A DNA stretch of 64,000 nt. Source: an uncultured Sulfitobacter sp. (GTDB lineage Bacteria; Pseudomonadota; Alphaproteobacteria; Rhodobacterales; Rhodobacteraceae). The stretch is taken from NCBI GenBank assembly GCA_947492925.1, contig CANLOQ010000005.1, positions 62,001 through 126,000 of the forward strand, read 5' to 3'. Below the pieces are notes generated by a model. That model was not told the origin of the DNA and ran no database searches. It worked only from the letters and a program-made list of their open reading frames with translations. The position numbers and the translations under genes were made by a program. The stretch's first letter is position 1. Each line of letters starts with the position of its first letter. Positions 29,435-37,854 of the stretch are shown piece after piece.

Positions 29435-29943
29435 CAGGCATCCTCCGGCATGAAAACGATATCGGTGACGGGTGCATCCTGCCCCGCTGCGGTCAGCATT
29501 GCGTGAACCTGCCCCCGATGATGGGTCTGGTGGTTAAACAGATGCGCAATGCACAGCGCGCGCGGGCGGCTCAACTCCTGCTGGGTCATTCCGGAATACC
29601 AGCTTAGGTCACCTTGCAGATCCGGTTCGGCCAAATCCCTGGCCCAAGACGTCATCGCCGCGTCCATTTCCGCCCGCGCCGCACACCATTCAGAGCCATC
29701 GGCGGTAAAATCCTTATGCTCGGACGCCGGTATCGACGGCGCTATGATTTCAGTTGAAAATCGGCTCATCCAGAGGGTATCACCCCACAGAACATGGTTC
29801 AGCGTGGCGCGGATCGAGCCGAAGAACGCCCCGTGATCCTTGTCCAGCGCCGCCTCATCCATCACCCGAACAATGTCAATCAACTGCCTGTTTTGCCACG
29901 CATTATACCGCGCCATCAGCGCCACATATGCGGGTGTGATCAT
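29434..29943 (-). CDS. DinB-family protein
   Basis: A 169-residue four-helix-bundle protein of the DinB/YfiT class. The three metal-binding histidines are visible as LNHVLWGD and HLFNHQTHHRGQ. Such proteins are often thiol-dependent S-transferases or metal-dependent hydrolases. Here the gene is fused by overlap to DUF1326 (four bases) and dmdA (one base), so it belongs to the DMSP operon. A role in handling thiol products such as methanethiol is possible but is inference only. Confidence 0.88.
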   Translation of the reverse strand: MITPAYVALMARYNAWQNRQLIDIVRVMDEAALDKDHGAFFGSIRATLNHVLWGDTLWMSRFSTEIIAPSIPASEHKDFTADGSEWCAARAEMDAAMTSWARDLAEPDLQGDLSWYSGMTQQELSRPRALCIAHLFNHQTHHRGQVHAMLTAAGQDAPVTDIVFMPEDA

Positions 29944-30647
29944 GCGTGCGGACCTTTCCAGTCAATCGGACAAATCTCGGCGGACATGCCGCCAAAATCC
30001 CAGACCCGGCCGTAATCACGCACCCGGCTTTTCAGACCCTTGGCCGCGATAATATCCGGCCCCATCCAGTATTTCGAGTTCGAGACCATCACCGGATGAT
30101 CAGGTGACTTACCGGTGATCATCTCGATCTCGCCCTGAATTTTGCGCCCGATCTGGATCGAGCGTTTGGCCCCGTCGCGGATGATCTCAACGGGCGCACG
30201 CTCCGCACCGATGATCTCGCTCACCAGCATCGTGAACAGCCCTGTCGTGCCGCCCGCCGCACCGCTGAATATCTGCAAAATCCCGTTGTAGGCTTTGCCG
30301 CTTGCGCGCTCATCTACGTAGGCGGCAACCTTCCAGTTCCCCTCGCCCATGCGCCCCGGAATATCGACCAGCAAGCCCACGTTCAAACCGCCAAGGTCTT
30401 CACCCTCGTAGTGCCCCTCATCAATGGCAATCGCCATCCACGCGTGGCAATGCCCTTCGGTGGGCGGATGCGCGCCAAGGCTGACCACGCAGGGGCAAAA
30501 TACGGTGCACGAGCAGTTCAGGAACAATTCGCCCTTGATCGCCCAATCGGTCGGATTGCTGTCGCGCCGTCCCGGGTTCGGCATCCGCTGGTCAATGCGC
30601 TGCGATATGGGCAGGCGGTCCGCGTCGGGTCTTTTCTTGGGTGGCAT
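29940..30647 (-). CDS. DUF1326 domain protein with CxC...CxC motif
   Basis: A 235-residue soluble protein. The start at 30647 has GGAGG seven bases upstream; an in-frame ATG five codons earlier overlaps that site. The N-terminal part carries four cysteines in NCSCTVFCPC (Cys45, 47, 51, 53), a pattern suited to a soft metal such as copper or zinc, followed by His-Cys-His in EGHCHAW. It lies 18 bases after a DUF2182 membrane gene and overlaps dinB. The DUF1326-DUF2182 pairing recurs in other genomes as I remember it; the function is not established. Confidence 0.85.
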   Translation of the reverse strand: MPPKKRPDADRLPISQRIDQRMPNPGRRDSNPTDWAIKGELFLNCSCTVFCPCVVSLGAHPPTEGHCHAWMAIAIDEGHYEGEDLGGLNVGLLVDIPGRMGEGNWKVAAYVDERASGKAYNGILQIFSGAAGGTTGLFTMLVSEIIGAERAPVEIIRDGAKRSIQIGRKIQGEIEMITGKSPDHPVMVSNSKYWMGPDIIAAKGLKSRVRDYGRVWDFGGMSAEICPIDWKGPHA

Positions 30648-30665
30648 GATATCCTCCTGCAATCG

Positions 30666-31448
30666 TCAGTTAAAAAGCGGCCAGCCCGCCACGACGCAAG
30701 CGCCGAGAATCAAGGCAAACCCCATTGGTTTTGTCACACGGTGGCCGATCTGGGGCAGCTTTTCGATGACCATGAAAAGCGTCGCCAGCCCCATCCACGC
30801 AAGGTTCATCACCCCGCCAGCAAATCCCAGCGCCATAAAGCCCCAGCAGCAGCCCACGCAGAACACGCCAAGGCCCAGCCCCATACGCAGCCCACCCGCA
30901 AAGCCGGTGCGCCAGTGGCCCAGAAAATACATGGTTGGGGAGTGGCAGACCCCGTGGCAGATTTCCTTGGTGCGGGTAAACTGAAACAAGCCGACAGCCA
31001 GCAGCAACGCTGCGGCAAACCAACGAGACGTGGCGATGCCCAGCATGTCGATCACACCGCCGAACAGCAACACAATCTGCACGCCCGCAATCAATGCCGC
31101 AAAGGCCAGCCAGACCACAAAATAGCCCAGAATAACGCCAAGCCACCCTGCCCGTGTCCCATTGGCACTGACCATCAGGTCTTCGTAGCTGCGCAACGTC
31201 GGCACCATTGTGGGCAGCATCATCGCCGCCATCATCGCGCCCCACATCGCAAAAAGAGGCCCGAAACGCGCCATCGGCATGTCCATCGCCATAGCGGGGT
31301 CCATGCCACGCATCCGCTCTGCCATCGCACCGGGACGGCCCAGCAGGTCAAGGTCCATATCAATTGCCATCATGTACATCATCGCCCAAGCGGCGAGGAC
31401 AAGGGCAAAAAACGACAACCAAAGCGTGGAGCGGACAACAGCGCTCAT
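30666..31448 (-). CDS. DUF2182 integral membrane protein, Met- and Cys-rich
   Basis: A 260-residue protein with about seven membrane segments. Two features point to metal binding: a methionine-rich loop at residues 41-60 (AMAERMRGMDPAMAMDMPMA), with more Met at 67-81, and cysteine groups in CHGVCH (164-169) and CVGCC (197-201). DUF2182 is described as a predicted metal-binding membrane family. The start at 31448 has GGGAGGTG upstream and is favoured over one five codons earlier. It is the first gene of the DMSP operon and diverges from the GntR regulator. Confidence 0.88.
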   Translation of the reverse strand: MSAVVRSTLWLSFFALVLAAWAMMYMMAIDMDLDLLGRPGAMAERMRGMDPAMAMDMPMARFGPLFAMWGAMMAAMMLPTMVPTLRSYEDLMVSANGTRAGWLGVILGYFVVWLAFAALIAGVQIVLLFGGVIDMLGIATSRWFAAALLLAVGLFQFTRTKEICHGVCHSPTMYFLGHWRTGFAGGLRMGLGLGVFCVGCCWGFMALGFAGGVMNLAWMGLATLFMVIEKLPQIGHRVTKPMGFALILGACVVAGWPLFN

Positions 31449-31487
31449 CACCGCACCTCCCATGCGACTCGTATTCTTGCGAATTTA

Positions 31488-31531
31488 ATGTCAGACATTT
31501 AAAAACGTAGCAAACATTAAATGTAAGACAT
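31488..31531. promoter_or_regulatory. Twin FadR/GntR-type operators in the divergent promoter
   Basis: Two 11-base sites, ATGTCAGACAT (31488-31498, a perfect palindrome) and ATGTAAGACAT (31521-31531, one half-site change), lie 33 bases apart in the 83-base gap between the divergent DUF2182 and GntR genes. They fit the short TGT-n3-ACA-type palindrome expected for FCD-type GntR proteins. The second site touches the regulator's start codon, suggesting autorepression together with control of the DMSP operon. Confidence 0.75.
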
Positions 31532-32275
31532 ATGAGACTTGACCCCGCCAGCCCCGCCGATTTGTCCGTTCAGATTGCTTCAGCCATCCGTGATGCAATC
31601 GTTGCGGGAGAATTGATCGTCGATCAGCGCCTCCCGTCAGAGGCAGAACTGTCAGAGCAGTTCAAGGTCTCGCGCCCGACGGTACGTGAGGCGCTGAAAC
31701 GCCTTGCAGCCCAATCGCTGATCCGCACCCAGCGCGGTGCAACGGGGGGCGCTTTTGTAAACCGCATCAGTTTTGAAGAAGCCTACAGCCAGCAGATCAC
31801 CACCTCGACCCTGCTGCTGTCGATGAACGCTGTGAGCTTCGAGACCGCTTGCGAGGCCCGCTATGCGCTGGAACGCGCCTGCGCACCGCTGAGTGCCGCG
31901 CGGCGCAGTGCCGATCATCTGGCCACCATGCGCGCCGAAATACACCGGCAAGGCCAGCCGGGCCTGACGGATGAAGCATTCTGCGCCTCTGACGTTGCCT
32001 TTCACCGCGCGCTGGTGGATGGCGCAGGCAATCCGGTGATGTCCTACCAGCTTGCCGGTGCCGTCGAAGCCATGCAGCCATTGATGAACATGATCACATT
32101 CACAGCCCGCGACCGCGCACGGATTGTCGCCATGCACAGCGATATTGCGGACGCGATGACCGAGCAGGACGGTCCCGCAGTCGAGGCTGGCCTGACAGTG
32201 CTGGAGCGTGAGACCCAGCAGCTTGCCCTGAACGCCATTGCCGCACGTCAGGCGCAAAAGACGTCGGCCCGCTGA
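31532..32275 (+). CDS. GntR/FadR-family transcriptional regulator (FCD type)
   Basis: A 247-residue regulator. The winged helix occupies residues 10-75 (DAIVAGELIVDQRLPSEAELSEQFKVSRPTVREALKRL). The C-terminal FCD ligand-binding domain has a metal-binding SDVAFHRALV. It faces the DMSP demethylase operon and two palindromes lie between them, so it probably controls that operon, much like the GntR-type regulators placed next to dmdA in other roseobacters. No ribosome-binding site is visible before the ATG because the operator occupies that place, so the mRNA may be leaderless. Confidence 0.88.
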   Translation: MRLDPASPADLSVQIASAIRDAIVAGELIVDQRLPSEAELSEQFKVSRPTVREALKRLAAQSLIRTQRGATGGAFVNRISFEEAYSQQITTSTLLLSMNAVSFETACEARYALERACAPLSAARRSADHLATMRAEIHRQGQPGLTDEAFCASDVAFHRALVDGAGNPVMSYQLAGAVEAMQPLMNMITFTARDRARIVAMHSDIADAMTEQDGPAVEAGLTVLERETQQLALNAIAARQAQKTSAR

Positions 32276-32339
32276 CGCACGTTTGCAACCAATCCGCCCT
32301 GTCGTGCGTTGACCGCTGCAACAACAAGGCAGACAGGCA

Positions 32340-32693
32340 ATGGAACTCAGCTACATTATCAATATCATACTGGCCCTCCTCAGCATCGGCTTTGGGGCCT
32401 TTGGCTGGCTGGCACCGCGCTACACGATGGAAAAGGTCGATCTGCGTGACGGCGGATCAACGATGGGCATGTCAGAGGTACGCGCGGCGTCGGGTGCGCT
32501 GTTTGTCATGGCAGGTGTCGGCGCGATCATTCTAAACACGCCCGCAGCCTTCGCCATGATCGGGTTTATCTGGGGCGGCGGCGCGTTGGGCCGGGCGACA
32601 TCGCTGATCCTTGACGGTCAAACCCAAAGCAAGTGGATTTTCTTTGCCTGTGAGTTGGCTGTTTTCCTCGTTGCCCTGTGGAACAATCTGTAA
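32340..32693 (+). CDS. Small four-helix membrane protein (DUF4345-like)
   Basis: A 117-residue inner-membrane protein with four hydrophobic segments (about residues 5-25, 50-68, 70-88, 98-115). The GFGAFGWLAPRYTMEKVDL and MSEVRAASGALFVMAG patterns resemble DUF4345. It lies 64 bases after the GntR gene and just before the tmRNA promoter. The function is unknown. Confidence 0.7.
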   Translation: MELSYIINIILALLSIGFGAFGWLAPRYTMEKVDLRDGGSTMGMSEVRAASGALFVMAGVGAIILNTPAAFAMIGFIWGGGALGRATSLILDGQTQSKWIFFACELAVFLVALWNNL

Positions 32694-32697
32694 GCCC

Positions 32698-32726
32698 TTG
32701 AATTGGATCAGCCCAGTCGCTATCTG
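32698..32726 (+). promoter_or_regulatory. Candidate promoter of the tmRNA gene
   Basis: TTGAAT (32698-32703) and TATCTG (32721-32726) are separated by 17 bases. The predicted start near 32731-32733 coincides with the hairpin that opens the acceptor piece of tmRNA. Confidence 0.55.
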
Positions 32727-32732
32727 TTTGGT

Positions 32733-33012
32733 GTCCGCAAGGACTATGAACATAAACGCGCTCGTAATAAGCGGATCGGACCCGGGGGCGGTACCCGGCG
32801 GCTCCACCAAACATCCTTCATTTGGGGATCATGGGGCCGAAACAGGATCGACGAACGTCTAAAGGGGTTAGCTTTGTTTCGGCTGTCTGCCACCGTTATC
32901 GGCGAAACTTGTACAATTGCAAATGACAATCGTGCTCCAATGGCGATGGCCGCGTAAGCGACCGGAACTATTGAAAACTTAAGTCCTAGAGCTTTGCAGC
33001 CCTAGGCGGGGT
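32733..33012 (+). ncRNA. ssrA: Two-piece (circularly permuted) tmRNA
   Basis: The gene has the alphaproteobacterial permuted order. The acceptor piece comes first: hairpin GTCC-GCAA-GGAC at 32733, T-arm CCGGG/CCCGG, acceptor strand CGGCTCC, then A-CCA ending at 32809. An excised loop (32810-32832) follows. The coding piece starts at 32833 with GGGGCCG, which pairs with CGGCTCC, and continues GAAACAGGATCGAC. The tag reading frame at 32919-32957 gives ANDNRAPMAMAA and a TAA stop. The RNA rescues stalled ribosomes with SmpB. The outer ends are my estimate; the permuted layout and tag are directly visible. Confidence 0.93.
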
Positions 33013-33013
33013 T

Positions 33014-33048
33014 TGCAGGTACCTGGCAACAGAAACCTGCACTTTCCT
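33014..33048 (+). terminator. Candidate terminator of ssrA
   Basis: TGCAGGT (33014-33020) pairs with ACCTGCA (33035-33041) around a 14-base loop and is followed by CTTTCCTT. The T-run is weak, so this may instead be a processing signal at the tmRNA 3' end. Confidence 0.5.
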
Positions 33049-33086
33049 TCATATAACAGATCCTTGGCAGATGCAGCTTATGCGCT

Positions 33087-33638
33087 ATGTCTAACGGGAT
33101 GAAATTTATGGCAGGCATCTTTTTGATCTGTGCGGTCTCGGCACCCACAGCTTTCGCGCAGGAGACCCCGATGGAGTTCACCCCCGATTGGGAATATGTC
33201 GCTGACACCGTGATGGGCGGTGTTTCTACGGGCCAAATCACCCAGACACAGATCGACGGGCGCGACGCGACCCGCCTGACCGGCACAGTCTCGCTTGAGA
33301 ACAACGGCGGCTTTGTGCAAATGGCATTTGATCTTGCACCGCGCGGCAAGACATTCGACGCCAGCGCCCATACCGGGGTCGAGATAACGCTTAGCGGCAA
33401 CAATGAAACCTATGATCTACGCCTGCGCACCGACCAGCTGGAGCGACCGTGGCAGTCCTTTCGCACCGAAGTGACCGCCGCATCCGGGTGGCGAACCCTA
33501 CGTATCCCTTTCACCGCGTTTGAGCCGCACCGCACCGATGCCACGCTGGACCCTGCCCGCCTGCGCCGCTTTGGCGTACTGGCGATTGGACGGGTATTTC
33601 AGGCCGATATCGCTGTTGCGGGCGTCCGGCTTTACTGA
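33087..33638 (+). CDS. Exported CIA30-family protein
   Basis: A 183-residue protein with an N-terminal signal peptide cut after APTAFA. The mature part has the galactose-binding-like CIA30 pattern: VADTVMGGVSTGQI, GTVSLENNGGFVQMAFDL, YDLRLRTD and a C-terminal GVLAIGR. CIA30 in mitochondria assists complex I assembly; bacterial secreted members have no defined role. Two further in-frame ATG codons lie 12 and 21 bases downstream, so the start is uncertain. It stands alone between tmRNA and chrB. Confidence 0.78.
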   Translation: MSNGMKFMAGIFLICAVSAPTAFAQETPMEFTPDWEYVADTVMGGVSTGQITQTQIDGRDATRLTGTVSLENNGGFVQMAFDLAPRGKTFDASAHTGVEITLSGNNETYDLRLRTDQLERPWQSFRTEVTAASGWRTLRIPFTAFEPHRTDATLDPARLRRFGVLAIGRVFQADIAVAGVRLY

Positions 33639-33753
33639 CGCGCTCTTGACAGAACCTGCGCTGCGTGGTCCCTGACCTCATGGGGATGATACGCGAACGC
33701 CCCGTGAGGCTCAGGCCAGAAGTTCGCATGTTTCCAGAAAAAGGACGCATGCC

Positions 33754-34554
33754 ATGCCCGCGCCGAATGAAATCCTGCCCCAGCAACTTCTCCGCCTGAT
33801 CGGTCTGCCCGACGCCCCTGTGATCATCGATGTGTCGCTTGATCCTGACTTTGAGGCCGATCCCTTTTTGATACCGGGCGCAACCCGGCATGACCACCGC
33901 GACACCAATGGTCTTTTGCCGCAACTGGAGGGGCAGCGCTGTGTGGTGGTGTGCCAGAAGGGCCGCAAGCTGTCCCAAGGCGTGGCAGCCCTTCTGCGCA
34001 GCTACGGTGTGCGTGCGGAATACCTTGGTGGCGGTAATCACGCATGGCGTGCGCTACCGGATGCGCCCCGCCTGCCGGCCAGCATGCTGACGGGCACGGC
34101 GTTGTGGGTCACCCGCCATCGCCCCAAGATTGACCGCGTCGCATGCCCGTGGCTCATTCGGCGCATTGTGAATCCCGCAGCGCGGTTTCTCTTTGTCGCG
34201 CCCGCAGAGGTGCTGGACGTGGCCGAGCGATTTGGCGCAACCCCTTTTGATATCGACGGGGCGTTCTGGTCACACCGCGGTGATGGCTGCACCTTTGACA
34301 CGATGCTTGATGAGTTTTGCCTGCACAGCGCGGCACTTGACCGTTTGGTCCGGGTGATACGTGCGGCTGACACAAACCAGCCTGACAGTTGCCCGCAAGC
34401 GGCGGGATTGCTGGCCGTGTCGGTCGGATTGTCACGTCAATACAAGGATGATCTGACACAGCTGGAGGCAGGCATGGTCCTGTATGATGCGCTGTACTGT
34501 TGGGCGCGCGACGGCGCGGATGAAGTCCATGACAGCACGCAGAGCAAAACATGA
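33754..34554 (+). CDS. chrB: Chromate-resistance protein ChrB-like with N-terminal rhodanese domain
   Basis: A 266-residue protein. Residues 1-110 form a rhodanese-like domain with an active-site loop CQKGRKLSQG. Residues 120-255 are the ChrB C-terminal domain (RHRPKIDRVACPWLIRRIVNPAARFLFV; SHRGDGCTFDTML). ChrB regulates or supports chromate efflux. Here a rhodanese module stands in place of the usual N-terminal sensing part, hinting at a sulfur or thiol link. It overlaps chrA by four bases. Confidence 0.85.
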   Translation: MPAPNEILPQQLLRLIGLPDAPVIIDVSLDPDFEADPFLIPGATRHDHRDTNGLLPQLEGQRCVVVCQKGRKLSQGVAALLRSYGVRAEYLGGGNHAWRALPDAPRLPASMLTGTALWVTRHRPKIDRVACPWLIRRIVNPAARFLFVAPAEVLDVAERFGATPFDIDGAFWSHRGDGCTFDTMLDEFCLHSAALDRLVRVIRAADTNQPDSCPQAAGLLAVSVGLSRQYKDDLTQLEAGMVLYDALYCWARDGADEVHDSTQSKT

Positions 34555-35798
34555 GCGTGCCTTCCTACCGCGAAATGCTGCGTGTTTTCGGGCGCATCGG
34601 CCTTTTGTCCTTTGGCGGACCCGCCGCGCAGATTGCCCTGATGCACCGCGAGCTGGTCGAGACCCGCAACTGGTTGTCTGAGACGGCGTTCCTACGGGCA
34701 TTGTCGCTCTGCATGCTGCTGCCCGGACCCGAAGCGATGCAGCTTGCCACCTATGCCGGATGGCGCTTGCGCGGCACTCCCGGCGGCGTGCTTGCGGGCC
34801 TTCTGTTTGTGATCCCCGGCGCGCTGATCATCGCCTTGCTGGCGCTGGGCTATGCGCACTACGGACAACTGCCGCTAGTGCAAGCCGCCTTTCTGGGCAT
34901 CAAAGCAGCGGTCATCATCGTCGTGGTGCAGGCGTTGCGCAAGGTGGCGGGCAAGGCACTTGTAGGTGCGCAAGGCTGGCTTTTGGCGGTGCTTTCCTTT
35001 CTGGCTTTGTTTGTGTTCGGCCTGCCCTTCCCGCTTATCATACTATTGGCTGGCCTATGGGGCATGTTGGCTGCGCCATCTCTTGTCTTGCCGATGGACG
35101 CGGCCCCAAAGCGCGACAATAGACCGGTGCGCACATTGGCGATCTGGGGCATCCTTTGGTCCACGCCGCTTGTCTTGCTGTGGGCGATAGATGCGCGCTT
35201 CCTGCTTGATCTGGGTCTCTTTTTTTCAAAGCTTGCCATTGTGACTTTCGGCGGGGCCTACGCCGTGCTGGCCTATATGACGCAAACGGTGGTGCAGGAT
35301 TACGGCTGGATCACCACCGCACAGATGATCGACGCATTGGGACTGGCGGAAACAACACCCGGCCCTCTGATCCTTGTGACCGAATTTGTCGCCCTGCTTG
35401 CCGGTTTTGCCCAAAGTGGGCTAAACGGTGCCATCGCCGCCGGTCTTCTGGCGCTCTGGGTGACGTTTACACCCTGTTTTCTGTGGATATTTCTGGCTGG
35501 TCCCTTTCTGGAACGCATATCAGCCCAACCACGCCTGGCTGGGGCGTTGCAGGCCATCACCGCAGCGGTTGTCGGGGTGATCGCCAACCTGTCGCTCTGG
35601 TTTGCGCTGCATGTTCTTTTTGACCGCGTTACACCTTCGGCGCTCTGGGCGATCCCCGGACCCGACTTGAGCACCTTTGATCCCGTCGCCGCGACACTCA
35701 CGGCACTGGGTGGCCTGCTGATGCTGGGGCTTGGGCGCGGTTTTGTGCCGGTGATGTGCCTTCTGACCTTTCTTGCCCTGATGTTTGCGGTTCTTTAA
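34551..35798 (+). CDS. chrA: Chromate efflux transporter ChrA (CHR family, long form)
   Basis: A 415-residue inner-membrane protein with about ten segments in two homologous CHR halves. The first half shows the signature FGRIGLLSFGGPAAQIALMHRELVETRNWLSE and LPGPEAMQLATY; the second shows VTFGGAYAVLAYMTQ and ALGLAETTPGPLILV. It exports chromate, probably by a sulfate/chromate-like mechanism. It is coupled to the upstream chrB by ATGA. Confidence 0.93.
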   Translation: MSVPSYREMLRVFGRIGLLSFGGPAAQIALMHRELVETRNWLSETAFLRALSLCMLLPGPEAMQLATYAGWRLRGTPGGVLAGLLFVIPGALIIALLALGYAHYGQLPLVQAAFLGIKAAVIIVVVQALRKVAGKALVGAQGWLLAVLSFLALFVFGLPFPLIILLAGLWGMLAAPSLVLPMDAAPKRDNRPVRTLAIWGILWSTPLVLLWAIDARFLLDLGLFFSKLAIVTFGGAYAVLAYMTQTVVQDYGWITTAQMIDALGLAETTPGPLILVTEFVALLAGFAQSGLNGAIAAGLLALWVTFTPCFLWIFLAGPFLERISAQPRLAGALQAITAAVVGVIANLSLWFALHVLFDRVTPSALWAIPGPDLSTFDPVAATLTALGGLLMLGLGRGFVPVMCLLTFLALMFAVL

Positions 35799-35869
35799 TG
35801 TCTCGCCCCCTTTTACTTGCCCTGAAATGGCGTATGCTGTCAGCGTTCAAGGGATAGCCGGGGGATCCG

Positions 35870-36349
35870 ATGAGCCGCGAGATTGACTATGGCAACCTGA
35901 TGCACGACGCGATGCGGGGGTTGATCCGTAAAGTGCTGCTGGATGTGGCCGACCGTGGCCTGCCCGGCAACCACCATTTCTTTATCACCTTCGATACCGC
36001 CCATCCCGACGCAGAACTGGCCGATTGGCTGTCAGATCGCTATCCCGGTGAGATGACGGTGGTGATGCAGCACTGGTATGACGGACTTGAGGTGACGGAG
36101 GAAGGGTTCTCCGTCACATTGAATTTCGGGGACGCCCCCGAGCCGCTTTATATCCCGTACGATGCCATCCGCACCTTTGTTGATCCGTCGGTAGAATTCG
36201 GCCTGCGGTTTGAACAGCAGGAAGGTGAGGACGGCGAGGGCGAGGTGAAAGCCCTGACCGGGCCGGACGTTGCGGAGGATTCTTCGCAAGAAGACGCGCC
36301 CGCCGCCAAAGATGCCGAAATTGTATCGCTTGATTCCTTTCGAAAGTAG
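35870..36349 (+). CDS. sspB: SspB-alpha, ClpXP adaptor for tmRNA-tagged proteins
   Basis: A 159-residue protein of the alphaproteobacterial SspB family. The folded part (DYGNLMHDAMRGLIRKVLLDVADRG, HHFFITFDT, MTVVMQHWYDGLEV, FGDAPEPLYIPYDAI) is followed by an acidic linker and the C-terminal peptide IVSLDSFRK, the expected ClpX-docking tail. SspB binds the tmRNA tag and delivers substrates to ClpXP. It lies 3 kb from ssrA on the same strand. AGGG and GGGG runs precede the ATG at 35870. Confidence 0.92.
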   Translation: MSREIDYGNLMHDAMRGLIRKVLLDVADRGLPGNHHFFITFDTAHPDAELADWLSDRYPGEMTVVMQHWYDGLEVTEEGFSVTLNFGDAPEPLYIPYDAIRTFVDPSVEFGLRFEQQEGEDGEGEVKALTGPDVAEDSSQEDAPAAKDAEIVSLDSFRK

Positions 36350-36454
36350 CGGCGCACGGCGGCCCGCCCCGATGGTGGCCGCAGGCGATGTTGCACCGCA
36401 GGTTCCACACCGCTAGACCCCACATAACAATTGCAAAAATCCCAGGAGCCCGTC

Positions 36455-37846
36455 ATGGCCGACACCCGCACAGAAACCGACAGCTTTGGCCCACTTGAGG
36501 TGCCCGCCGACAAGTACTGGGGCGCGCAGACCCAACGCTCAATCATGAACTTCCCCATTGGCTGGGAGCAGCAACCGGTGGCGATCATCCGCGCGCTCGG
36601 TGTGATCAAGAAAGCCTGCGCTGCGGTGAACCTGAGCTTTGGAGATCTTGACGCCGACCTGGCCCCAGCGATCCAGCAGGCCGCACAGGAAGTGATCGAC
36701 GGCAAATTTGACGATAACTTCCCACTGGTCGTCTGGCAGACTGGGTCCGGCACGCAATCCAACATGAACGCCAATGAGGTCATCTCAAACCGCGCCATTG
36801 AAATTTTGGGCGGTGAACTGGCGTCGAAATCGCCTGTGCATCCCAACGATCACTGCAACATGGGCCAATCGTCAAACGATACCTTCCCCACGGCCATGCA
36901 TGTGGCGATCGGGATGGTTGCCCGCGACACGCTGCTGCCGGGACTGCGCAAGCTGCATGCAGCCCTTGCCCAGAAGTCCGATGAATTCAAGGACATCATC
37001 AAGATTGGCCGGACCCACACGCAGGATGCCACGCCCCTGACACTGGGGCAGGAGTTTGGCGGTTACGCGCATCAGATGGCCAAAGGTATCGCGCGGGTAG
37101 AGGCCTGCTTGCCTGACATATACGAGCTGGCACAGGGCGGCACGGCGGTTGGTACGGGCCTGAACACCCGCAAAGGCTTTGCCGAGAAAGTGGCCGCTGA
37201 AATTGCGTCAATCACCGATCTGCCCTTCGTTACCGCGCCCAACAAGTTCGAAGCATTGGCCGCCCATGATGCAATGGTCATGTTTTCGGGCGCACTGAAA
37301 ACCGTCGCGGCGTCGATGTTCAAGATTGCCAATGACATGCGCTTGCTGGGGTCCGGCCCGCGCTCTGGTCTGGGCGAGCTGATCTTGCCAGAGAATGAGC
37401 CCGGTTCGTCCATCATGCCGGGCAAGGTGAACCCAACACAGGCCGAAGCACTGACGATGGTCTGCGCACATGTGATGGGCAATGACGCCGCCGTGGGCTT
37501 TGCCGGGTCACAGGGTCATTTTGAACTGAACGTCTATAACCCGATGATGAGCTATAATGTGATCCAGTCCATGCAGCTTCTGGGCGATGCGGCGGCCAGC
37601 TTTACCGACAACATGGTTGTCGGAACGCAGGCGAACGAAGAACGCATCGATAAACTGATGAAGGAAAGCCTGATGCTGGTGACGGCACTTGCCCCCACCA
37701 TCGGATATGACAACGCCACTAAGGTTGCCAAGACCGCCCACAAGAACGGAACCACGCTGAAGGAAGAGGCGATTGCACTGGGGTTTGTCGACGCGGAAAC
37801 TTTTGACAAAGTGGTGCGGCCCGAAGACATGATCGGGCCGAAGTAA
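36455..37846 (+). CDS. fumC: Class II fumarate hydratase
   Basis: A 463-residue oxygen-stable enzyme of the TCA cycle, interconverting fumarate and malate. It has the family motif [13 protein letters not shown], the active-site [20 protein letters not shown] and the [11 protein letters not shown] region. The ATG at 36455 ([26 protein letters not shown]) is chosen because CAGGAG lies six bases upstream; an in-frame ATG eight codons earlier overlaps that site. Two small genes follow in the same direction. Confidence 0.97.
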   Translation: MADTRTETDSFGPLEVPADKYWGAQTQRSIMNFPIGWEQQPVAIIRALGVIKKACAAVNLSFGDLDADLAPAIQQAAQEVIDGKFDDNFPLVVWQTGSGTQSNMNANEVISNRAIEILGGELASKSPVHPNDHCNMGQSSNDTFPTAMHVAIGMVARDTLLPGLRKLHAALAQKSDEFKDIIKIGRTHTQDATPLTLGQEFGGYAHQMAKGIARVEACLPDIYELAQGGTAVGTGLNTRKGFAEKVAAEIASITDLPFVTAPNKFEALAAHDAMVMFSGALKTVAASMFKIANDMRLLGSGPRSGLGELILPENEPGSSIMPGKVNPTQAEALTMVCAHVMGNDAAVGFAGSQGHFELNVYNPMMSYNVIQSMQLLGDAAASFTDNMVVGTQANEERIDKLMKESLMLVTALAPTIGYDNATKVAKTAHKNGTTLKEEAIALGFVDAETFDKVVRPEDMIGPK

Positions 37847-37854
37847 GGGACGCG

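Noticed and set aside
30411-31502. A 363-codon open frame opposite the DUF1326 and DUF2182 genes
   Set aside because: It crosses two real genes and its protein is histidine- and proline-rich noise; both real genes have good ribosome-binding sites.
32703-32957. An 84-codon open frame ending in the tmRNA tag
   Set aside because: The frame runs through the acceptor piece and the tag; it is an RNA gene, not a protein gene.
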